A stretch of DNA of 64,000 bases. Source: Nonomuraea endophytica. GTDB lineage: Bacteria; Actinomycetota; Actinomycetes; Streptosporangiales; Streptosporangiaceae. The stretch lies in assembly GCF_014203235.1 (NCBI RefSeq), contig NZ_JACHIN010000006.1, positions 310,001 to 374,000 of the forward strand, in the 5' to 3' direction. The position numbers and the translations under genes were made by a program. The notes beneath the pieces were generated by a model. The model was not told where the DNA came from and made no database searches. It was given only the letters and a program-made list of their open reading frames with translations. Shown piece by piece: positions 43,007-51,742 of the stretch (position 1 is the stretch's first letter; each line of letters begins with the position of its first letter).

Positions 43007-43916
43007 GTGGATCCGCGACTACGGCGTCTACGCCGCGGTGCTCGCGCTGCTGGTGTTCAACGTGCTGTTCACGCCGTATTTCCTGGACGCGGCCAACTTC
43101 CGCACCCAGCTCGTCCAGGTGTCGCCCATCGTGATCATCTCGCTGGGCATGGCGCTGGTGATCGGCACGAAGGGCATCGACCTGTCCGTCGGCTCGGTGA
43201 TGGCGCTGGCCGCCGCGCTGACCGCCCTCTATCTGGGGTACGGCGCCGCCGTCGCCCTCGTCGTCGCGCTGATCGGCGGCGCCGTGGCAGGCGCGGCGGG
43301 CGGCACGCTCGTCGCCTACGTGGGAATCCAGCCGATCGTGGCGACGCTGGCCCTGCTCGTCGGCGTCCGCGGGCTGGCCAACGTGCTGGTGCCGCAGCTG
43401 GTCGAGTTCCGCAACCCCGACCTCATCGCCCTCGGCAGCAGCTCGCTGTTCGGCGTCCCGCTCATCGTGATCATCGCCGCCGCGCTGACGCTCGTGGTCG
43501 CGTTCCTGGTGCGCAGGACCACGTTCGGCCGGCAGGTGGTCGCGATCGGCGGCAACCGGGCCGCCTCGGAGCTGTCCGGGCTGCCGGTGAAACGGGTTCT
43601 CGTGCTCGTCTACGTGATCTCCGGGCTGCTCGCGGCGCTGGCCGGGGTGCTGGCGACCGCCCGGCTGCAGGCCAGCGACCCCACCTCGCTCGGGATGTTC
43701 ATCGAACTGTCGGCGATCACCGCGGTCGTCGTGGGCGGCACGCCGCTGTCCGGCGGGCGGATCAGGGTCGCCAGCACCGTGATGGGCGCGCTGCTGATGC
43801 AGTTGCTGTCGGCCACGCTCATCAAGCACAACCTGCCCCAGTCGTGGACGCAGATGGTCCAGGCGGTCATCATCCTCGCCGCCGTGTATGTGACGAGGGA
43901 GCGTGTCAAGCGATGA
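42999..43916 (+). CDS. Sugar ABC importer permease 1 (YtfT-like)
   Basis: This 305-aa BPD_transp_2 family permease has about nine membrane segments. Family blocks include IIISLGMALVIGTKGIDLSV and GSVMALAAA, YVGIQPIVATLALLVGVRGL, RRTTFGRQVVAIGGNRAASE, LSGLPVKR and GGTPLSGGRI near the end. The GIDLSVGS and TFGRxxxAIGGN motifs are diagnostic for ribose/galactofuranose-type permeases. Its stop overlaps the next permease start by 4 bases. Confidence 0.94.
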   Translation: MTRWIRDYGVYAAVLALLVFNVLFTPYFLDAANFRTQLVQVSPIVIISLGMALVIGTKGIDLSVGSVMALAAALTALYLGYGAAVALVVALIGGAVAGAAGGTLVAYVGIQPIVATLALLVGVRGLANVLVPQLVEFRNPDLIALGSSSLFGVPLIVIIAAALTLVVAFLVRRTTFGRQVVAIGGNRAASELSGLPVKRVLVLVYVISGLLAALAGVLATARLQASDPTSLGMFIELSAITAVVVGGTPLSGGRIRVASTVMGALLMQLLSATLIKHNLPQSWTQMVQAVIILAAVYVTRERVKR

Positions 43917-44878
43917 CGACCGTCACCCGCAGGGAAGAGATAGGCCGGGTGCTCCAGCAGCACGGCGCGCTGATGGTGCTCGGGGTGCTGATCGTCGTCG
44001 GCACGCTGGCCTTCGACTCCTTCGCCACCGTGGGCAACGCCGCCAGCGTGGTGGTCTCCTCCTCGTTCCTGGCCGTGGTCGCGATCGGCATGACCTTCGT
44101 GATCATCGGCGGTGGCATCGACCTGTCCGTCGGCTCGCTGTTCGTCCTCGGCGGGGTGCTCGCCGCCGCCGGTTCACGGTACGGCTTCGCCGCCGCGCTG
44201 CTCCTGCCGCTGGCCGTCTGCGGACTGGTCGGCCTGGTCCAGGGCCTGATCATCGCCAGGACCGGCCTCGCGCCCTTCATCGTCACGCTGGCCGGCCTGC
44301 TCGGCGTGCGCGGGCTCATGCTGGCCATCTCCGACGAGGGCGCCACCACCTACCTGGTCTCCGATCCGGCGTTCGCGGCGCTCGGCCAGGGCGAGCTGCT
44401 CGGGCTCACCTATCCGGTCTACGTCACGATCGTGCTGGTGCTGGCGGCGATGGTGCTGCTGCAGCGGACCGGGTTCGGGCAGAACGTCTACGCCATCGGC
44501 GGCAACGAGCAGGCCGCGGCGCTCATGGGGGTGCCGGTCACCCGTACCAAGGTCCTGGTGTATCTGATGTCCGGGCTGCTCGCGGGCCTGGCCGGGGCGC
44601 TCAACGCCGCCCGGCTGTCGTCCGGCGTGACCATCCTCGGCATCGGCATGGAGCTCGACGCCATCGCCGCGGTGGTCATCGGCGGGACGCTGCTGACGGG
44701 CGGCGCCGGTGGCGTCACCGGGACGGTGGCCGGGGTGCTGCTGCTCGGTGTGATCCAGAGCCTGATCAACCAGGTCGGCAACCTCACCTCCTCCTTCCAG
44801 CAGGTGGTCAGCGGGGCGTTCCTGGCGCTGGTCGTGGTCGCGCAGCGGCTGCTCAGCAAGGCGCAGCGACTGAACTGA
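43913..44878 (+). CDS. Sugar ABC importer permease 2 (YjfF-like)
   Basis: This 321-aa second permease of the importer starts at ATG 43913. Landmarks are AIGMTFVIIGGGIDLSVGSL, TGLAPFIVTLAGLLGVRGLM, RTGFGQNVYAIGGNEQAAAL with MGVPV, and AAVVIGGTLLTGGAGGVTG. It pairs with the YtfT-like subunit to form the channel. It is the last gene of the importer operon; 89 bases separate it from the sulfotransferase. Confidence 0.94.
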   Translation: MTTVTRREEIGRVLQQHGALMVLGVLIVVGTLAFDSFATVGNAASVVVSSSFLAVVAIGMTFVIIGGGIDLSVGSLFVLGGVLAAAGSRYGFAAALLLPLAVCGLVGLVQGLIIARTGLAPFIVTLAGLLGVRGLMLAISDEGATTYLVSDPAFAALGQGELLGLTYPVYVTIVLVLAAMVLLQRTGFGQNVYAIGGNEQAAALMGVPVTRTKVLVYLMSGLLAGLAGALNAARLSSGVTILGIGMELDAIAAVVIGGTLLTGGAGGVTGTVAGVLLLGVIQSLINQVGNLTSSFQQVVSGAFLALVVVAQRLLSKAQRLN

Positions 44879-44967
44879 CGCATAGCTCCCGATCTATCCG
44901 TCCGGTGAAGGCTTGCAATATCCCACACATTTGGTAGGAAAAAGGGGGTACAGCCTAAGGAGCGACC

Positions 44968-45912
44968 ATGCCCCTGCCGGACTTCCTCGTCATCGGCGCC
45001 CCGAAGACCGGGACGACCGCCCTGCACGCCGCGCTCCAGCAGCACCCGGAGCTGTTCTTGTCCGCGGTGAAGGAGCCCAAACACTTCCTCACCGCCGGGC
45101 CGCCGCCCACCCAGGGCGGCCCCGGCGACGCCGCGACCTACCGCGAGCACGTGTGGCGGCGCCAGGACTACGAGGCGCTGTTCTCCGGGGCGCCGCCGGG
45201 GGCGCTGCGCGGGGAGGCGACGCCGTTCTATCTCTATGATCTGGCCGCGCAGCGGCGCATCCACGCTGCGGTCCCGCACGCCCGGCTCATCGCGATCCTT
45301 CGCGATCCGGTCGAACGCGCCCATTCCAACTGGGTCCACCTGTGGTCGGCGGGGCTGGAACCACTCGACGACGTCGTGCGCGCGTGCGCCGACGAGCCGC
45401 GCCGGATCGCGGCGGGCTGGGCGCACTTCTGGCACTACACCGGTCTCGGCAGGTACGGCGAGCAGCTCGCCCACCTGTTCAGCCTGTTCCCGCGTGAGCA
45501 GGTGCTGACGTTCCGCTACCGTGACCTGCTCGACCGCCCGGCCGAGACGCTCGACCGGATCTGCGCCTTCCTCGGGGTCACCCAGGGCCTGCTCACCGAG
45601 GTGCCCAGGGAGAACGTCACCGCCCACCCCGACCAGCGGCCCTCGCTGCTGTCGGCGTTCCGGCGGCGGCTGCGCGGCGGGCTGGCCGACCGGGTCGAGA
45701 CCCGGCTCCAGCGCGACGGCCTGGCCCGGCGGCCGCTGACGTGGGAGCAGCGGCGGGAGCTGCTCACCTACTTCGCCGCCGACATCCTGCTCCTGCAGCG
45801 GGTCACCGGCGAGGACTTCAGCGACTGGCTCGGCCCCAAGGAACGCTCGGGCGGCCTGGTCGGCCCCCGCCCGCCGGGCCAGCGCCAGGCCAGAAACGGC
45901 CGTCCCACCTGA
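44968..45912 (+). CDS. Sulfotransferase (PAPS-dependent)
   Basis: This 314-aa cytosolic enzyme transfers sulfate from PAPS to an acceptor. The 5'-phosphosulfate loop is GAPKTGTTAL at residues 10-19. The 3'-phosphate site is RLIAILRDPVERAHSNWVHL near 110. A conserved central FRYRDLLDRPAETLDRICAF with LGV follows, where the Arg and Leu-rich helix close the active site. AAGGAG lies 6 bases upstream of the ATG. The last codons run into an 18-bp tandem repeat whose first unit contains the stop codon. It may sulfate a carbohydrate, given the neighbours, but the acceptor is unknown. Confidence 0.92.
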   Translation: MPLPDFLVIGAPKTGTTALHAALQQHPELFLSAVKEPKHFLTAGPPPTQGGPGDAATYREHVWRRQDYEALFSGAPPGALRGEATPFYLYDLAAQRRIHAAVPHARLIAILRDPVERAHSNWVHLWSAGLEPLDDVVRACADEPRRIAAGWAHFWHYTGLGRYGEQLAHLFSLFPREQVLTFRYRDLLDRPAETLDRICAFLGVTQGLLTEVPRENVTAHPDQRPSLLSAFRRRLRGGLADRVETRLQRDGLARRPLTWEQRRELLTYFAADILLLQRVTGEDFSDWLGPKERSGGLVGPRPPGQRQARNGRPT

Positions 45913-46007
45913 TCGGGCCGTCCCACCTGATCGGGCCGTCCCACCTGATCGGGCCGTCCCACCTGATCGGGCCGTCCCACCTGATCGGGCCGTCCCACCT
46001 GATCAGC
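45900..46007. repeat. 18-bp tandem repeat, six copies
   Basis: The unit CCGTCCCACCTGATCGGG starts at 45900, 45918, 45936, 45954, 45972 and 45990. The first five are identical and the last diverges at its end (GATCAGC). The first unit holds the last codons and TGA stop of the sulfotransferase. A reversed relative of the unit core (CCGATCAGGC) lies at about 46036-46045, so a hairpin with the array is possible. The array sits between convergent genes. Confidence 0.95.
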
Positions 46008-46054
46008 CGGGCCCCGGTTGATGCCGGTCCCCGGCCGATCAGGCAGGGGTCCGG

Positions 46055-46987
46055 TCAGCGGAGTTCCGTGCGCAGTTCGTGGGCGCCGTCCGGCCTTGTG
46101 TACTCGTAGTACAGCCGGGTGCCGCCCCCGGGCAGGTCGAGGATGTCCAGGTAGCGCAGCCCGCCCCCGTGGTACGGGGAGCTGGCTGCGGGTGTCGTGC
46201 CGACCGGGGTCATCGAGGCCGGGTCGTCGCCCTGCGCGACCCCGGTCCGCTCCTCGTAGTTCTCCGCCGCGCTGGCCCGGCCGTCGTAGAAGGCCACGAC
46301 CCGCTCGCCGTCGAAGCGGACGGCGCTGACGCGCACCCCGCGGGCGTCCCAGAGACCGGGGCGGCCGCTCAGCGCCGTTCCGTGCCAGGTCCAGTCGAGG
46401 CCGTCCGCACTGGTGGCGTAGTCGGTGACCATCTGGTCGGCCTCGTCGGGGTCGGTCAGCGGGTGGCAGGAGGCCCACAGGTGCCACTGGCCGCCCCGCC
46501 GTACGATGACCGGATCCTTCACGCCCGTCTTCGGGTCGCCCGGCAGGACGGTGCGCCGCGCGGCCGGGTCGAACCCGGACGGGTCGGCGGCCTCGAGCAC
46601 CTCCACCCGCCAGTGCTTGGTGCCGGGGGTCGCACAGCTCAGGTAGAGCCGCCATCGTCCCTCGGGGGTGCGGACCAGCGCGGGCCGTTCCAGCGACTCG
46701 GCGGCCATCCGCTCGCTCGTGATCGTCACCAGCGGCTCGAACTGCTCGCCGTCGGCGGAGCGGGCGACCACGATCGCGTAGCCCCGCCCCTCTCCCACAG
46801 GACGGCGCAGCCGGTAGGCGAGGTAGACCAGCCCGTCACCGGCCACCGCGCTGGGCGCGCCCGCCCAGTACCCGTCGCCGGACACCGGGGGGCCGATCGC
46901 CACCACCGATCGGCCGGGGTCGGGAAGCATTTTCTGGACATCGATCGACATGGACATGACAGTAGGGCCCGGTCCCAAGCTGCACAT
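46055..46987 (-). CDS. GH43-like five-bladed beta-propeller protein
   Basis: This 310-aa protein has the repeated blade patterns of GH43/GH62/GH32-type or related GH130-like propellers: GAPSAVAGDGLVYLAYRLRR, YAIVVARSADGEQFEPL, RPALVRTPEGRWRLYLSC, VKDPVIVRRGGQWHLWASCH, and VVAFYDGRASAAENYEERTG. It has no signal peptide, so it would be cytoplasmic. Conserved acidic residues in VKDPVI and in the C-terminal blades could be catalytic, but I cannot fix them. I chose ATG 46987 because AGGTGA lies 6 bases upstream, a perfect match to the 16S tail. A role with the sugar importer nearby is likely but not shown. Confidence 0.75.
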   Translation of the reverse strand: MCSLGPGPTVMSMSIDVQKMLPDPGRSVVAIGPPVSGDGYWAGAPSAVAGDGLVYLAYRLRRPVGEGRGYAIVVARSADGEQFEPLVTITSERMAAESLERPALVRTPEGRWRLYLSCATPGTKHWRVEVLEAADPSGFDPAARRTVLPGDPKTGVKDPVIVRRGGQWHLWASCHPLTDPDEADQMVTDYATSADGLDWTWHGTALSGRPGLWDARGVRVSAVRFDGERVVAFYDGRASAAENYEERTGVAQGDDPASMTPVGTTPAASSPYHGGGLRYLDILDLPGGGTRLYYEYTRPDGAHELRTELR

Positions 46988-47021
46988 GGGGCTTCACCTT
47001 CACTTGGAAGATTCATGTATT

Positions 47022-47040
47022 CCCTATTTACTTTATAGGG
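47022..47040. promoter_or_regulatory. Small AT-rich hairpin/dyad between the response regulator and GH43-like genes
   Basis: CCCTAT and ATAGGG flank a 7-base AT-only loop region in a 68-base gap. On the minus strand it lies about 35 bases upstream of the GH43-like start, where it could be an operator or overlap the promoter (TATAAAG). It is also 16 bases past the response regulator stop, where it could act as a weak terminator. Confidence 0.4.
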
Positions 47041-47055
47041 ATTATCGCGGGCGTG

Positions 47056-47721
47056 TCACGGCCTCGCCGGACGGACGAGGCCGCTCTCGTAGGCGAACAC
47101 CACGACCTGGGTACGGTCGCGCAGCCCCAGCTTCACCAGCACCCGGCTGAAGTGCGTCTTCACCGTGGCCTCGGCCAGGCTCAGGGCGGTGGCGACCTCG
47201 GCGTTGGACAGCCCGCGCGCCACCTGGACCAGTACTTCGCGTTCGCGGGAGGTGAGCTCGGCCAGCCGTACGTCCTGCTCGGGAGCGCCCGGCATGAGCT
47301 GCGGCGCGAACCTTTCCAGCAGGCGGCGGGTGACCCTCGGCGACACCGCGGCCTCGCCCGCCGCGACGTTGCGGATCGCGGTCAGCAGTTCCTCGGGGCG
47401 CGTGTTCTTCGGCAGGAAGCCCGCGGCCCCGGCCTTCAGCCCGGCGAAGGCGTACTCGTCCAGGTCGAACGTGGTCAGGATGAGCACCCGCGCCTGCGGG
47501 GTGTCCCTGGCGATCCTGCGGGTGGCCTCGATCCCGTCGACGCCGGGCATGCGCACGTCCATCAGCACGACGTCGGGGCGCAACTGCCTGGCCAGCCGCG
47601 CGGCCTCCTCGCCGTCGCCCGCCTCGCCCGCCACCTCCATGTCCGGCTCGGCCTCGAACACCATGCGGAACGCCATGCGCAGCAGCGACTCGTCGTCGAC
47701 CAGCAGCAGCCGGATGGTCAT
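47056..47721 (-). CDS. NarL/FixJ-family response regulator
   Basis: This 221-aa regulator has a receiver domain with an acidic pocket in LLVDDESLLR, the phosphoacceptor Asp in VVLMDVRMPGVDG and the conserved Lys in LPKNTRPEEL. The LuxR-type helix-turn-helix is at about 158-215 (LTSREREVLVQVARGLSNAE, LAEATVKTHFSRVLVKLGLR). The ATG at 47721 overlaps the kinase stop by 4 bases. The pair is a standard actinobacterial DesKR/LiaRS-like system. The gene behind it is the GH43-like one, after 68 bases. Confidence 0.95.
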   Translation of the reverse strand: MTIRLLLVDDESLLRMAFRMVFEAEPDMEVAGEAGDGEEAARLARQLRPDVVLMDVRMPGVDGIEATRRIARDTPQARVLILTTFDLDEYAFAGLKAGAAGFLPKNTRPEELLTAIRNVAAGEAAVSPRVTRRLLERFAPQLMPGAPEQDVRLAELTSREREVLVQVARGLSNAEVATALSLAEATVKTHFSRVLVKLGLRDRTQVVVFAYESGLVRPARP

Positions 47722-48845
47722 GCCGCGCCCCTGCCCGCCAGGCCGCCGGTGAGGTCGAGTCGTGCCGCCACTCGCCATCCCCCGCCGGGTAGCGGCCCCG
47801 CCTCGAAGGTCCCGCCGTAGAGGGCGGCCCGTTCCCGCATCCCGGCCAGCCCGCGCCCGGTCGCGGCCCTGGGTGCCCGGCTTGTGGGGGCGTCGTTGGT
47901 GATCTCGACGGTGGCGTACCTCGGTGTCATGGCGAGCCTGACCTCGGCCGTCGCGCCCGGGGCGTGCCTGAGGACGTTCGTCAGCGCCTCCTGGGCGAGC
48001 CGGTAGACGGTGAGCTGGGCGGCGGCCGGGATCGCGGCGGGGTCGCCGGTCACCTCCAGCCGGGTCGGCAGCCCGGCCGCGCGCATCCCGCCGGCGAGAC
48101 CGTCGAGCTGGGCGATTCCGGGCGCCGGGTGCAGGGGCTCGGCCGCCTCGCCGAGTGCGCGCCGCATGTCCGCGAGGGCCTGCCGACCGGTGTCGGCGAT
48201 CTGGTCGACGGCGGCGGCCGCGCGGTCGGGAGCGCGCTCGCGCACGTACGCCGCGCTGTCGGCCAGCGCCACCATCACCGACAGGTTGTGCGTGACGATG
48301 TCGTGCAGGTCGCGGGTCATGCGGGCGCGCTCTTCGGCGACGGCGAGCCGGGCGCGCCGCTCGCGGTCGTGCTCGAGCGACAGCACGTACGCCCGCCGGT
48401 CCCGCGCCCACAACCCGGTGGTGAGGGCGGCGGCGACCAGCGCCGTCAGGGCCGCGGCCGTGAACGGGAACTGGCCCGGCGGCGCCCACCGGGCCGCGGC
48501 CAGCAGCGCTCCGACTTCCAGCGTCACCCCGGCCGCCGCCGTCCACCGCCAGGTGCTCCGCGCGGCGACGGTGTAGAGCGCGACCAGCAAGGACACGTCG
48601 GCGGGAAGCTGCACACCCAGCATCCACTGAACGGCCGCCGTCACCGCGATCGCGCAGAACACCGGCACCGGCGCGCGCCGCCGCCACACCAGCGGCGCCA
48701 CCAGCGCGACCTGCAGCAGCACCAGCTCGGCCCGGGACGTCACCTGGCCGGGACCGAGCGTGACCACGAAGACGGCGGCCGCCAGCAGCCCGTCGACCGG
48801 CAGGGACGACCGGCGGGCGAGCGCCATGAGACCGGCGGACTTCAT
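47718..48845 (-). CDS. Sensor histidine kinase, HisKA_3 type
   Basis: This 375-aa membrane kinase has about five to six hydrophobic segments in the first 150 residues. The phosphotransfer box is RARMTRDLHDIVTHNLSVMV with His near 179. The compact ATP-binding domain has VYRLAQEALTNVLRHAPGAT and GRGLAGMRERAALYGG. In the ATP-lid region the usual DNG reads NDAPTSRAP, so the G1 box is weak (no D-x-G-x-G), as in a subset of short actinobacterial kinases. I take ATG 48845, with GGGTGA 5 bases upstream. A GTG lies at 48854. Confidence 0.92.
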   Translation of the reverse strand: MKSAGLMALARRSSLPVDGLLAAAVFVVTLGPGQVTSRAELVLLQVALVAPLVWRRRAPVPVFCAIAVTAAVQWMLGVQLPADVSLLVALYTVAARSTWRWTAAAGVTLEVGALLAAARWAPPGQFPFTAAALTALVAAALTTGLWARDRRAYVLSLEHDRERRARLAVAEERARMTRDLHDIVTHNLSVMVALADSAAYVRERAPDRAAAAVDQIADTGRQALADMRRALGEAAEPLHPAPGIAQLDGLAGGMRAAGLPTRLEVTGDPAAIPAAAQLTVYRLAQEALTNVLRHAPGATAEVRLAMTPRYATVEITNDAPTSRAPRAATGRGLAGMRERAALYGGTFEAGPLPGGGWRVAARLDLTGGLAGRGAA

Positions 48846-49009
48846 GGCGTTCACCCTAGTTGTCCTGCGGGTTCGCTCCCCATCCTCCTCCGGGATGAAC
48901 ATCCGGGCGGGTCATCCGGAAGTCGTAGGCGGAGATCAGCCGTATGCCGCTGGGCCGGGCCCGCACCGCGCTGCGAGCCTGTCGGGACGTTTCCCGTAAG
49001 GAGTCCCAG

Positions 49010-50191
49010 ATGACCTTCACCATGATCCCCGCGGCGCTCGCCGCGCTCACCCTTGCCACCTCTACCGGGCAGCCCGTGACGGTGTCCCTGCCCGCGCCGG
49101 GCGGGCCGTACCGGGTCGGGACCGTCGCGGTGCGGCTGGTGGACAGCTCGCGCCCCGATCCGCTGGTCCGCTCGAAGCCCTACCGGGAGCTGATGGTCAG
49201 CCTGTGGTACCCGGCGAAGGAGAGCGGCGCGCCGGTCGCGCCGCACATGGCGCCGCTCGCCGCGGCCGACTGGGACCGTCACTCGGCCCCGCCGATGGGC
49301 ATCAAGGCGGGCGCCGTGGACTGGGCGGCCACGGCCACCCACGCGCGGACCGGCGCGCCGGTGGATCCCGGGGCGGGCAAGCTGCCGGTGGTGCTGTTCG
49401 GCTCCGGGGACGGCGGGCCGCGCGCCCTCGGCACCACGCTGGTTCAGGACCTCGCCTCGCGCGGTTACCTGGTCGTCACCGTGGACCACACCTACGAGGC
49501 CGACCAGGTGGAGTTCCCCGGCGGGCGGGTGGTGCGGGCGCTGCCGCTGCCGTCGAAGCTGACGCCGCGGGTCATCGCCAAGCTGCTCGCGCGCCACTCG
49601 CAGGCACGCCTGGCGGACATGCGGTTCGTCCTCGGCCGGGTCGCCGCGCTGGCCGGCGGAGGAAAGCTGGGGACCGAGACGCGGCTGCCCGACGGGTTGC
49701 GCGGCGCGCCGGACCTGTCGCGGGTGGGGGCGCTCGGGCAGTCGCTCGGCGGCTCGGTGGCCGCGCAGCTCGTCCACGACGACCGGCGGGTGGACGCGGG
49801 GGTGAACCTCGACGGCGGCTACGTCGGCCGGGTGGCGAAGACGGGTGTCGGCCGGCCGTTCCTGCAGCTCGCGGCCGAGGCCCACACCCGGGAGAGCGAG
49901 CCGAGCTGGAAGTCCTTCTGGCGGGCCTCGACCGGCTGGAAGCGGGAGCTGCGCTTCGCGAAGGCGGCGCACGGCTCGTTCACCGATCTTCAGGCGATGC
50001 TGCCGAAGATCGCCGAGACGGTGCCGAAGGTGCCGGTGGCCGACTTCGTGGGCACCATCGACCCCGCCCGGTCCGTCGCGGCGCAGCGGGCGTACGTGGC
50101 GGCCTTCTTCGACCTGCACCTGAAGAACCGGCCCACGCGGCTGTTCGACGCGCCCAGCCCTCAGCACCCCGACGTGTCGATCATTCCCTGA
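49010..50191 (+). CDS. Exported alpha/beta hydrolase, PAF-acetylhydrolase-like
   Basis: This 393-aa serine esterase has a hydrophobic N-terminus (MIPAALAALTLATSTGQPV) that serves as a weak signal peptide. The nucleophile elbow is GALGQSLGGSVAAQ, the oxyanion region VVLFGSGDGGPRALG, the acid Asp in VNLDGGYVG or a nearby strand, and the His in AKAAHGSFTDL. The order of elements and the long insert before the elbow fit the PAF-acetylhydrolase isoform II group, which cleaves short or oxidised acyl groups from phospholipids. AAGGAG precedes ATG 49010 by 6 bases. It diverges from the kinase gene. Confidence 0.87.
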   Translation: MTFTMIPAALAALTLATSTGQPVTVSLPAPGGPYRVGTVAVRLVDSSRPDPLVRSKPYRELMVSLWYPAKESGAPVAPHMAPLAAADWDRHSAPPMGIKAGAVDWAATATHARTGAPVDPGAGKLPVVLFGSGDGGPRALGTTLVQDLASRGYLVVTVDHTYEADQVEFPGGRVVRALPLPSKLTPRVIAKLLARHSQARLADMRFVLGRVAALAGGGKLGTETRLPDGLRGAPDLSRVGALGQSLGGSVAAQLVHDDRRVDAGVNLDGGYVGRVAKTGVGRPFLQLAAEAHTRESEPSWKSFWRASTGWKRELRFAKAAHGSFTDLQAMLPKIAETVPKVPVADFVGTIDPARSVAAQRAYVAAFFDLHLKNRPTRLFDAPSPQHPDVSIIP

Positions 50192-50198
50192 CACCCAC

Positions 50199-50227
50199 GC
50201 CGGGCCGGCCTTCCCGGCAGGCCCGGC
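50199..50227. terminator. Stem-loop between convergent esterase and beta-lactamase-like genes
   Basis: GCCGGGCC and GGCCCGGC form a perfect 8-bp GC stem with a 13-base loop, 7 bases past the esterase stop and 12 bases past the end of the convergent gene. No T-tract follows, as is common in actinomycetes. It could serve both directions. Confidence 0.55.
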
Positions 50228-50238
50228 ATGGCGCGGAA

Positions 50239-51561
50239 TCAGCGGATACGGCGGGCCGCCCTGCCGCCCAGGTGCAGGAAGGAGATCTCGCCCGCGTCGT
50301 CGCGCAGGAACCGGCCCACGGCCCGCCGCGGGTCGGCCGCGAGCGTCACGTCGTCGCCACCCTCGACCAGGGCCAGCGCCATGTCGGGCATGCCCTCCAC
50401 CCCGGCCGCCACCAGCTCGGGCGTCAGCACGAACCGCGCCACCAGGTTCTCGTCCACCTCGAAGACCCACTGGCCGGCGTCGTAGCCGCCGGCGTACTCG
50501 GGGGCGGGGTCGCGCACCGTCAGCCGTACCTCTTCGGGCTTGGCGTCGAGCAGGTGCTCCAGGCACCAGTCGGTCACCCGCTTGCCCAGGACCTTGCCCG
50601 GCCCCGAGTTGGTGAGCGTGGTGACGGCGAAGCCGTGCTCGGGGGCCAGGACGAACGTGGACAGTTGCACGTTGCCGATGTTGCCGCCGTGGGTGACCAG
50701 GCGGACGCCGCCCTGCTCGTCCAGCAGCCACGGCAGGCCGACCCCTGACCACGGCACGCCGACGGCGACGTGCTCGGCGCGCATCAGCTCCCTGGTGGCG
50801 GCGTTGACCGGCCGCTCGCCGCCCAGGCCCAGGTGGAAGGCGGCGTAGCGGAGCTGGTCGCGGACCGACGAGGCGAGGCCGCCCTCGGCCATGGCGTCAC
50901 GGAACAGGCCCCAGGTGTGCGCCACGTGCGCGCCGTCCTCGCGTACGACATGGCCGACGGCGTGCGGGCGGGTGGCGGCGTCCCAGGGGAAGAAGAAGCT
51001 GTCGCGCATGCCCAGCGGCTGGAGCACGACCCGCCCGACGACACTCTCGTACGGCTCGCCGCACACGACCTCGATGACCCGCCCGAGCAGCCGGAACCCG
51101 GCGTTGCTGTAGGAGGCGAGCGTGCCGGGGGCGAAGAGCTGGGGCAGCCGCTCGTACACCTTGATCGCATCAGCAAGGGCGCCGTCGCCCCAGCTCTCTC
51201 CGTCGTCGATGTCGCCGAGGAACCCGCCGGTGTGGGTGAGCAGGTGCCGGATGGTCACCTCCCGCGCGGCGGCCTCGTCGGCGAGCCGGAAGCCGGGCAG
51301 GTACGTGCGCACCCGCCCGTCCAGGTCGAGCCGGCCCTCCTCGACGAGATGCATGATCACGGTCGCGGTGACCGTCTTGGTGGTCGACCCGATCTGGAAC
51401 AACGTGTCGGCCGTCACGGGCGCAGGCGCGTCGACGCTGGTGACGCCGGTGGTGAGCACGTGTTCCGCGCCGTCGAAGAGCACGCCCACGGCGGCTCCGG
51501 GTACGTGCAGGGAAGTCGCCTCGCTGTCGAGCAGGCTCTGCAGGTGGGTGAGGTCAGCCAT
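50239..51561 (-). CDS. Serine beta-lactamase-like hydrolase (class C/esterase family)
   Basis: This 440-aa protein of the beta-lactamase/DD-peptidase superfamily has SxxK in QIGSTTKTVTA near residue 60. YxN is in ASYSNAGFRLLG near 150, and HGG in VTHGGNIGN replaces KTG. This trio is typical of class C-like esterases and D-aminopeptidases and not of true resistance enzymes. A lipocalin-like C-terminal domain (YAGGYDAGQWVFEVDENLVA) supports that reading. It has no signal peptide. The start is ATG 51561 with GGATGAG upstream. It diverges from the PaiB-like gene. Confidence 0.88.
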   Translation of the reverse strand: MADLTHLQSLLDSEATSLHVPGAAVGVLFDGAEHVLTTGVTSVDAPAPVTADTLFQIGSTTKTVTATVIMHLVEEGRLDLDGRVRTYLPGFRLADEAAAREVTIRHLLTHTGGFLGDIDDGESWGDGALADAIKVYERLPQLFAPGTLASYSNAGFRLLGRVIEVVCGEPYESVVGRVVLQPLGMRDSFFFPWDAATRPHAVGHVVREDGAHVAHTWGLFRDAMAEGGLASSVRDQLRYAAFHLGLGGERPVNAATRELMRAEHVAVGVPWSGVGLPWLLDEQGGVRLVTHGGNIGNVQLSTFVLAPEHGFAVTTLTNSGPGKVLGKRVTDWCLEHLLDAKPEEVRLTVRDPAPEYAGGYDAGQWVFEVDENLVARFVLTPELVAAGVEGMPDMALALVEGGDDVTLAADPRRAVGRFLRDDAGEISFLHLGGRAARRIR

Positions 51562-51706
51562 CCGCTCATCCTGCTGCCCGGCGGCGGCCGGGGGCTTCGT
51601 CGCCACGCACCATTTCCGCCCCGCCGTTCGTCCGGGCCGCGTCCGGCGCGCGCCGCCCCTTGTGTCCGCACCACAAACGAACCTGCCGTCTTGTCGCCGC
51701 GTCACC

Positions 51707-51736
51707 TTGGCCTGGGGCCGCACGGGCGGCGATAGT
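51707..51736 (+). promoter_or_regulatory. Putative promoter of the PaiB/amidohydrolase operon, leaderless
   Basis: TTGGCC at 51707-51712 and GATAGT at 51731-51736 are 18 bases apart and fit a vegetative -35/-10 pair. The -10 ends 6 bases before the GTG at 51743, so transcription would begin at the start codon itself. There is no ribosome site, which agrees with a leaderless mRNA. Confidence 0.5.
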
Positions 51737-51742
51737 CGTGCC

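Noticed and set aside
45741..46109. Open frame encoding repeated GPSHLI units through the 18-bp array
   Set aside because: The frame is open only because the 18-bp unit is a multiple of three. It begins inside the sulfotransferase gene without a ribosome site.
50239..51561. Antibiotic-resistance beta-lactamase
   Set aside because: The fold motifs fit, but the HGG third motif, the C-terminal lipocalin-like domain and the lack of a signal peptide point to the esterase/D-aminopeptidase branch.
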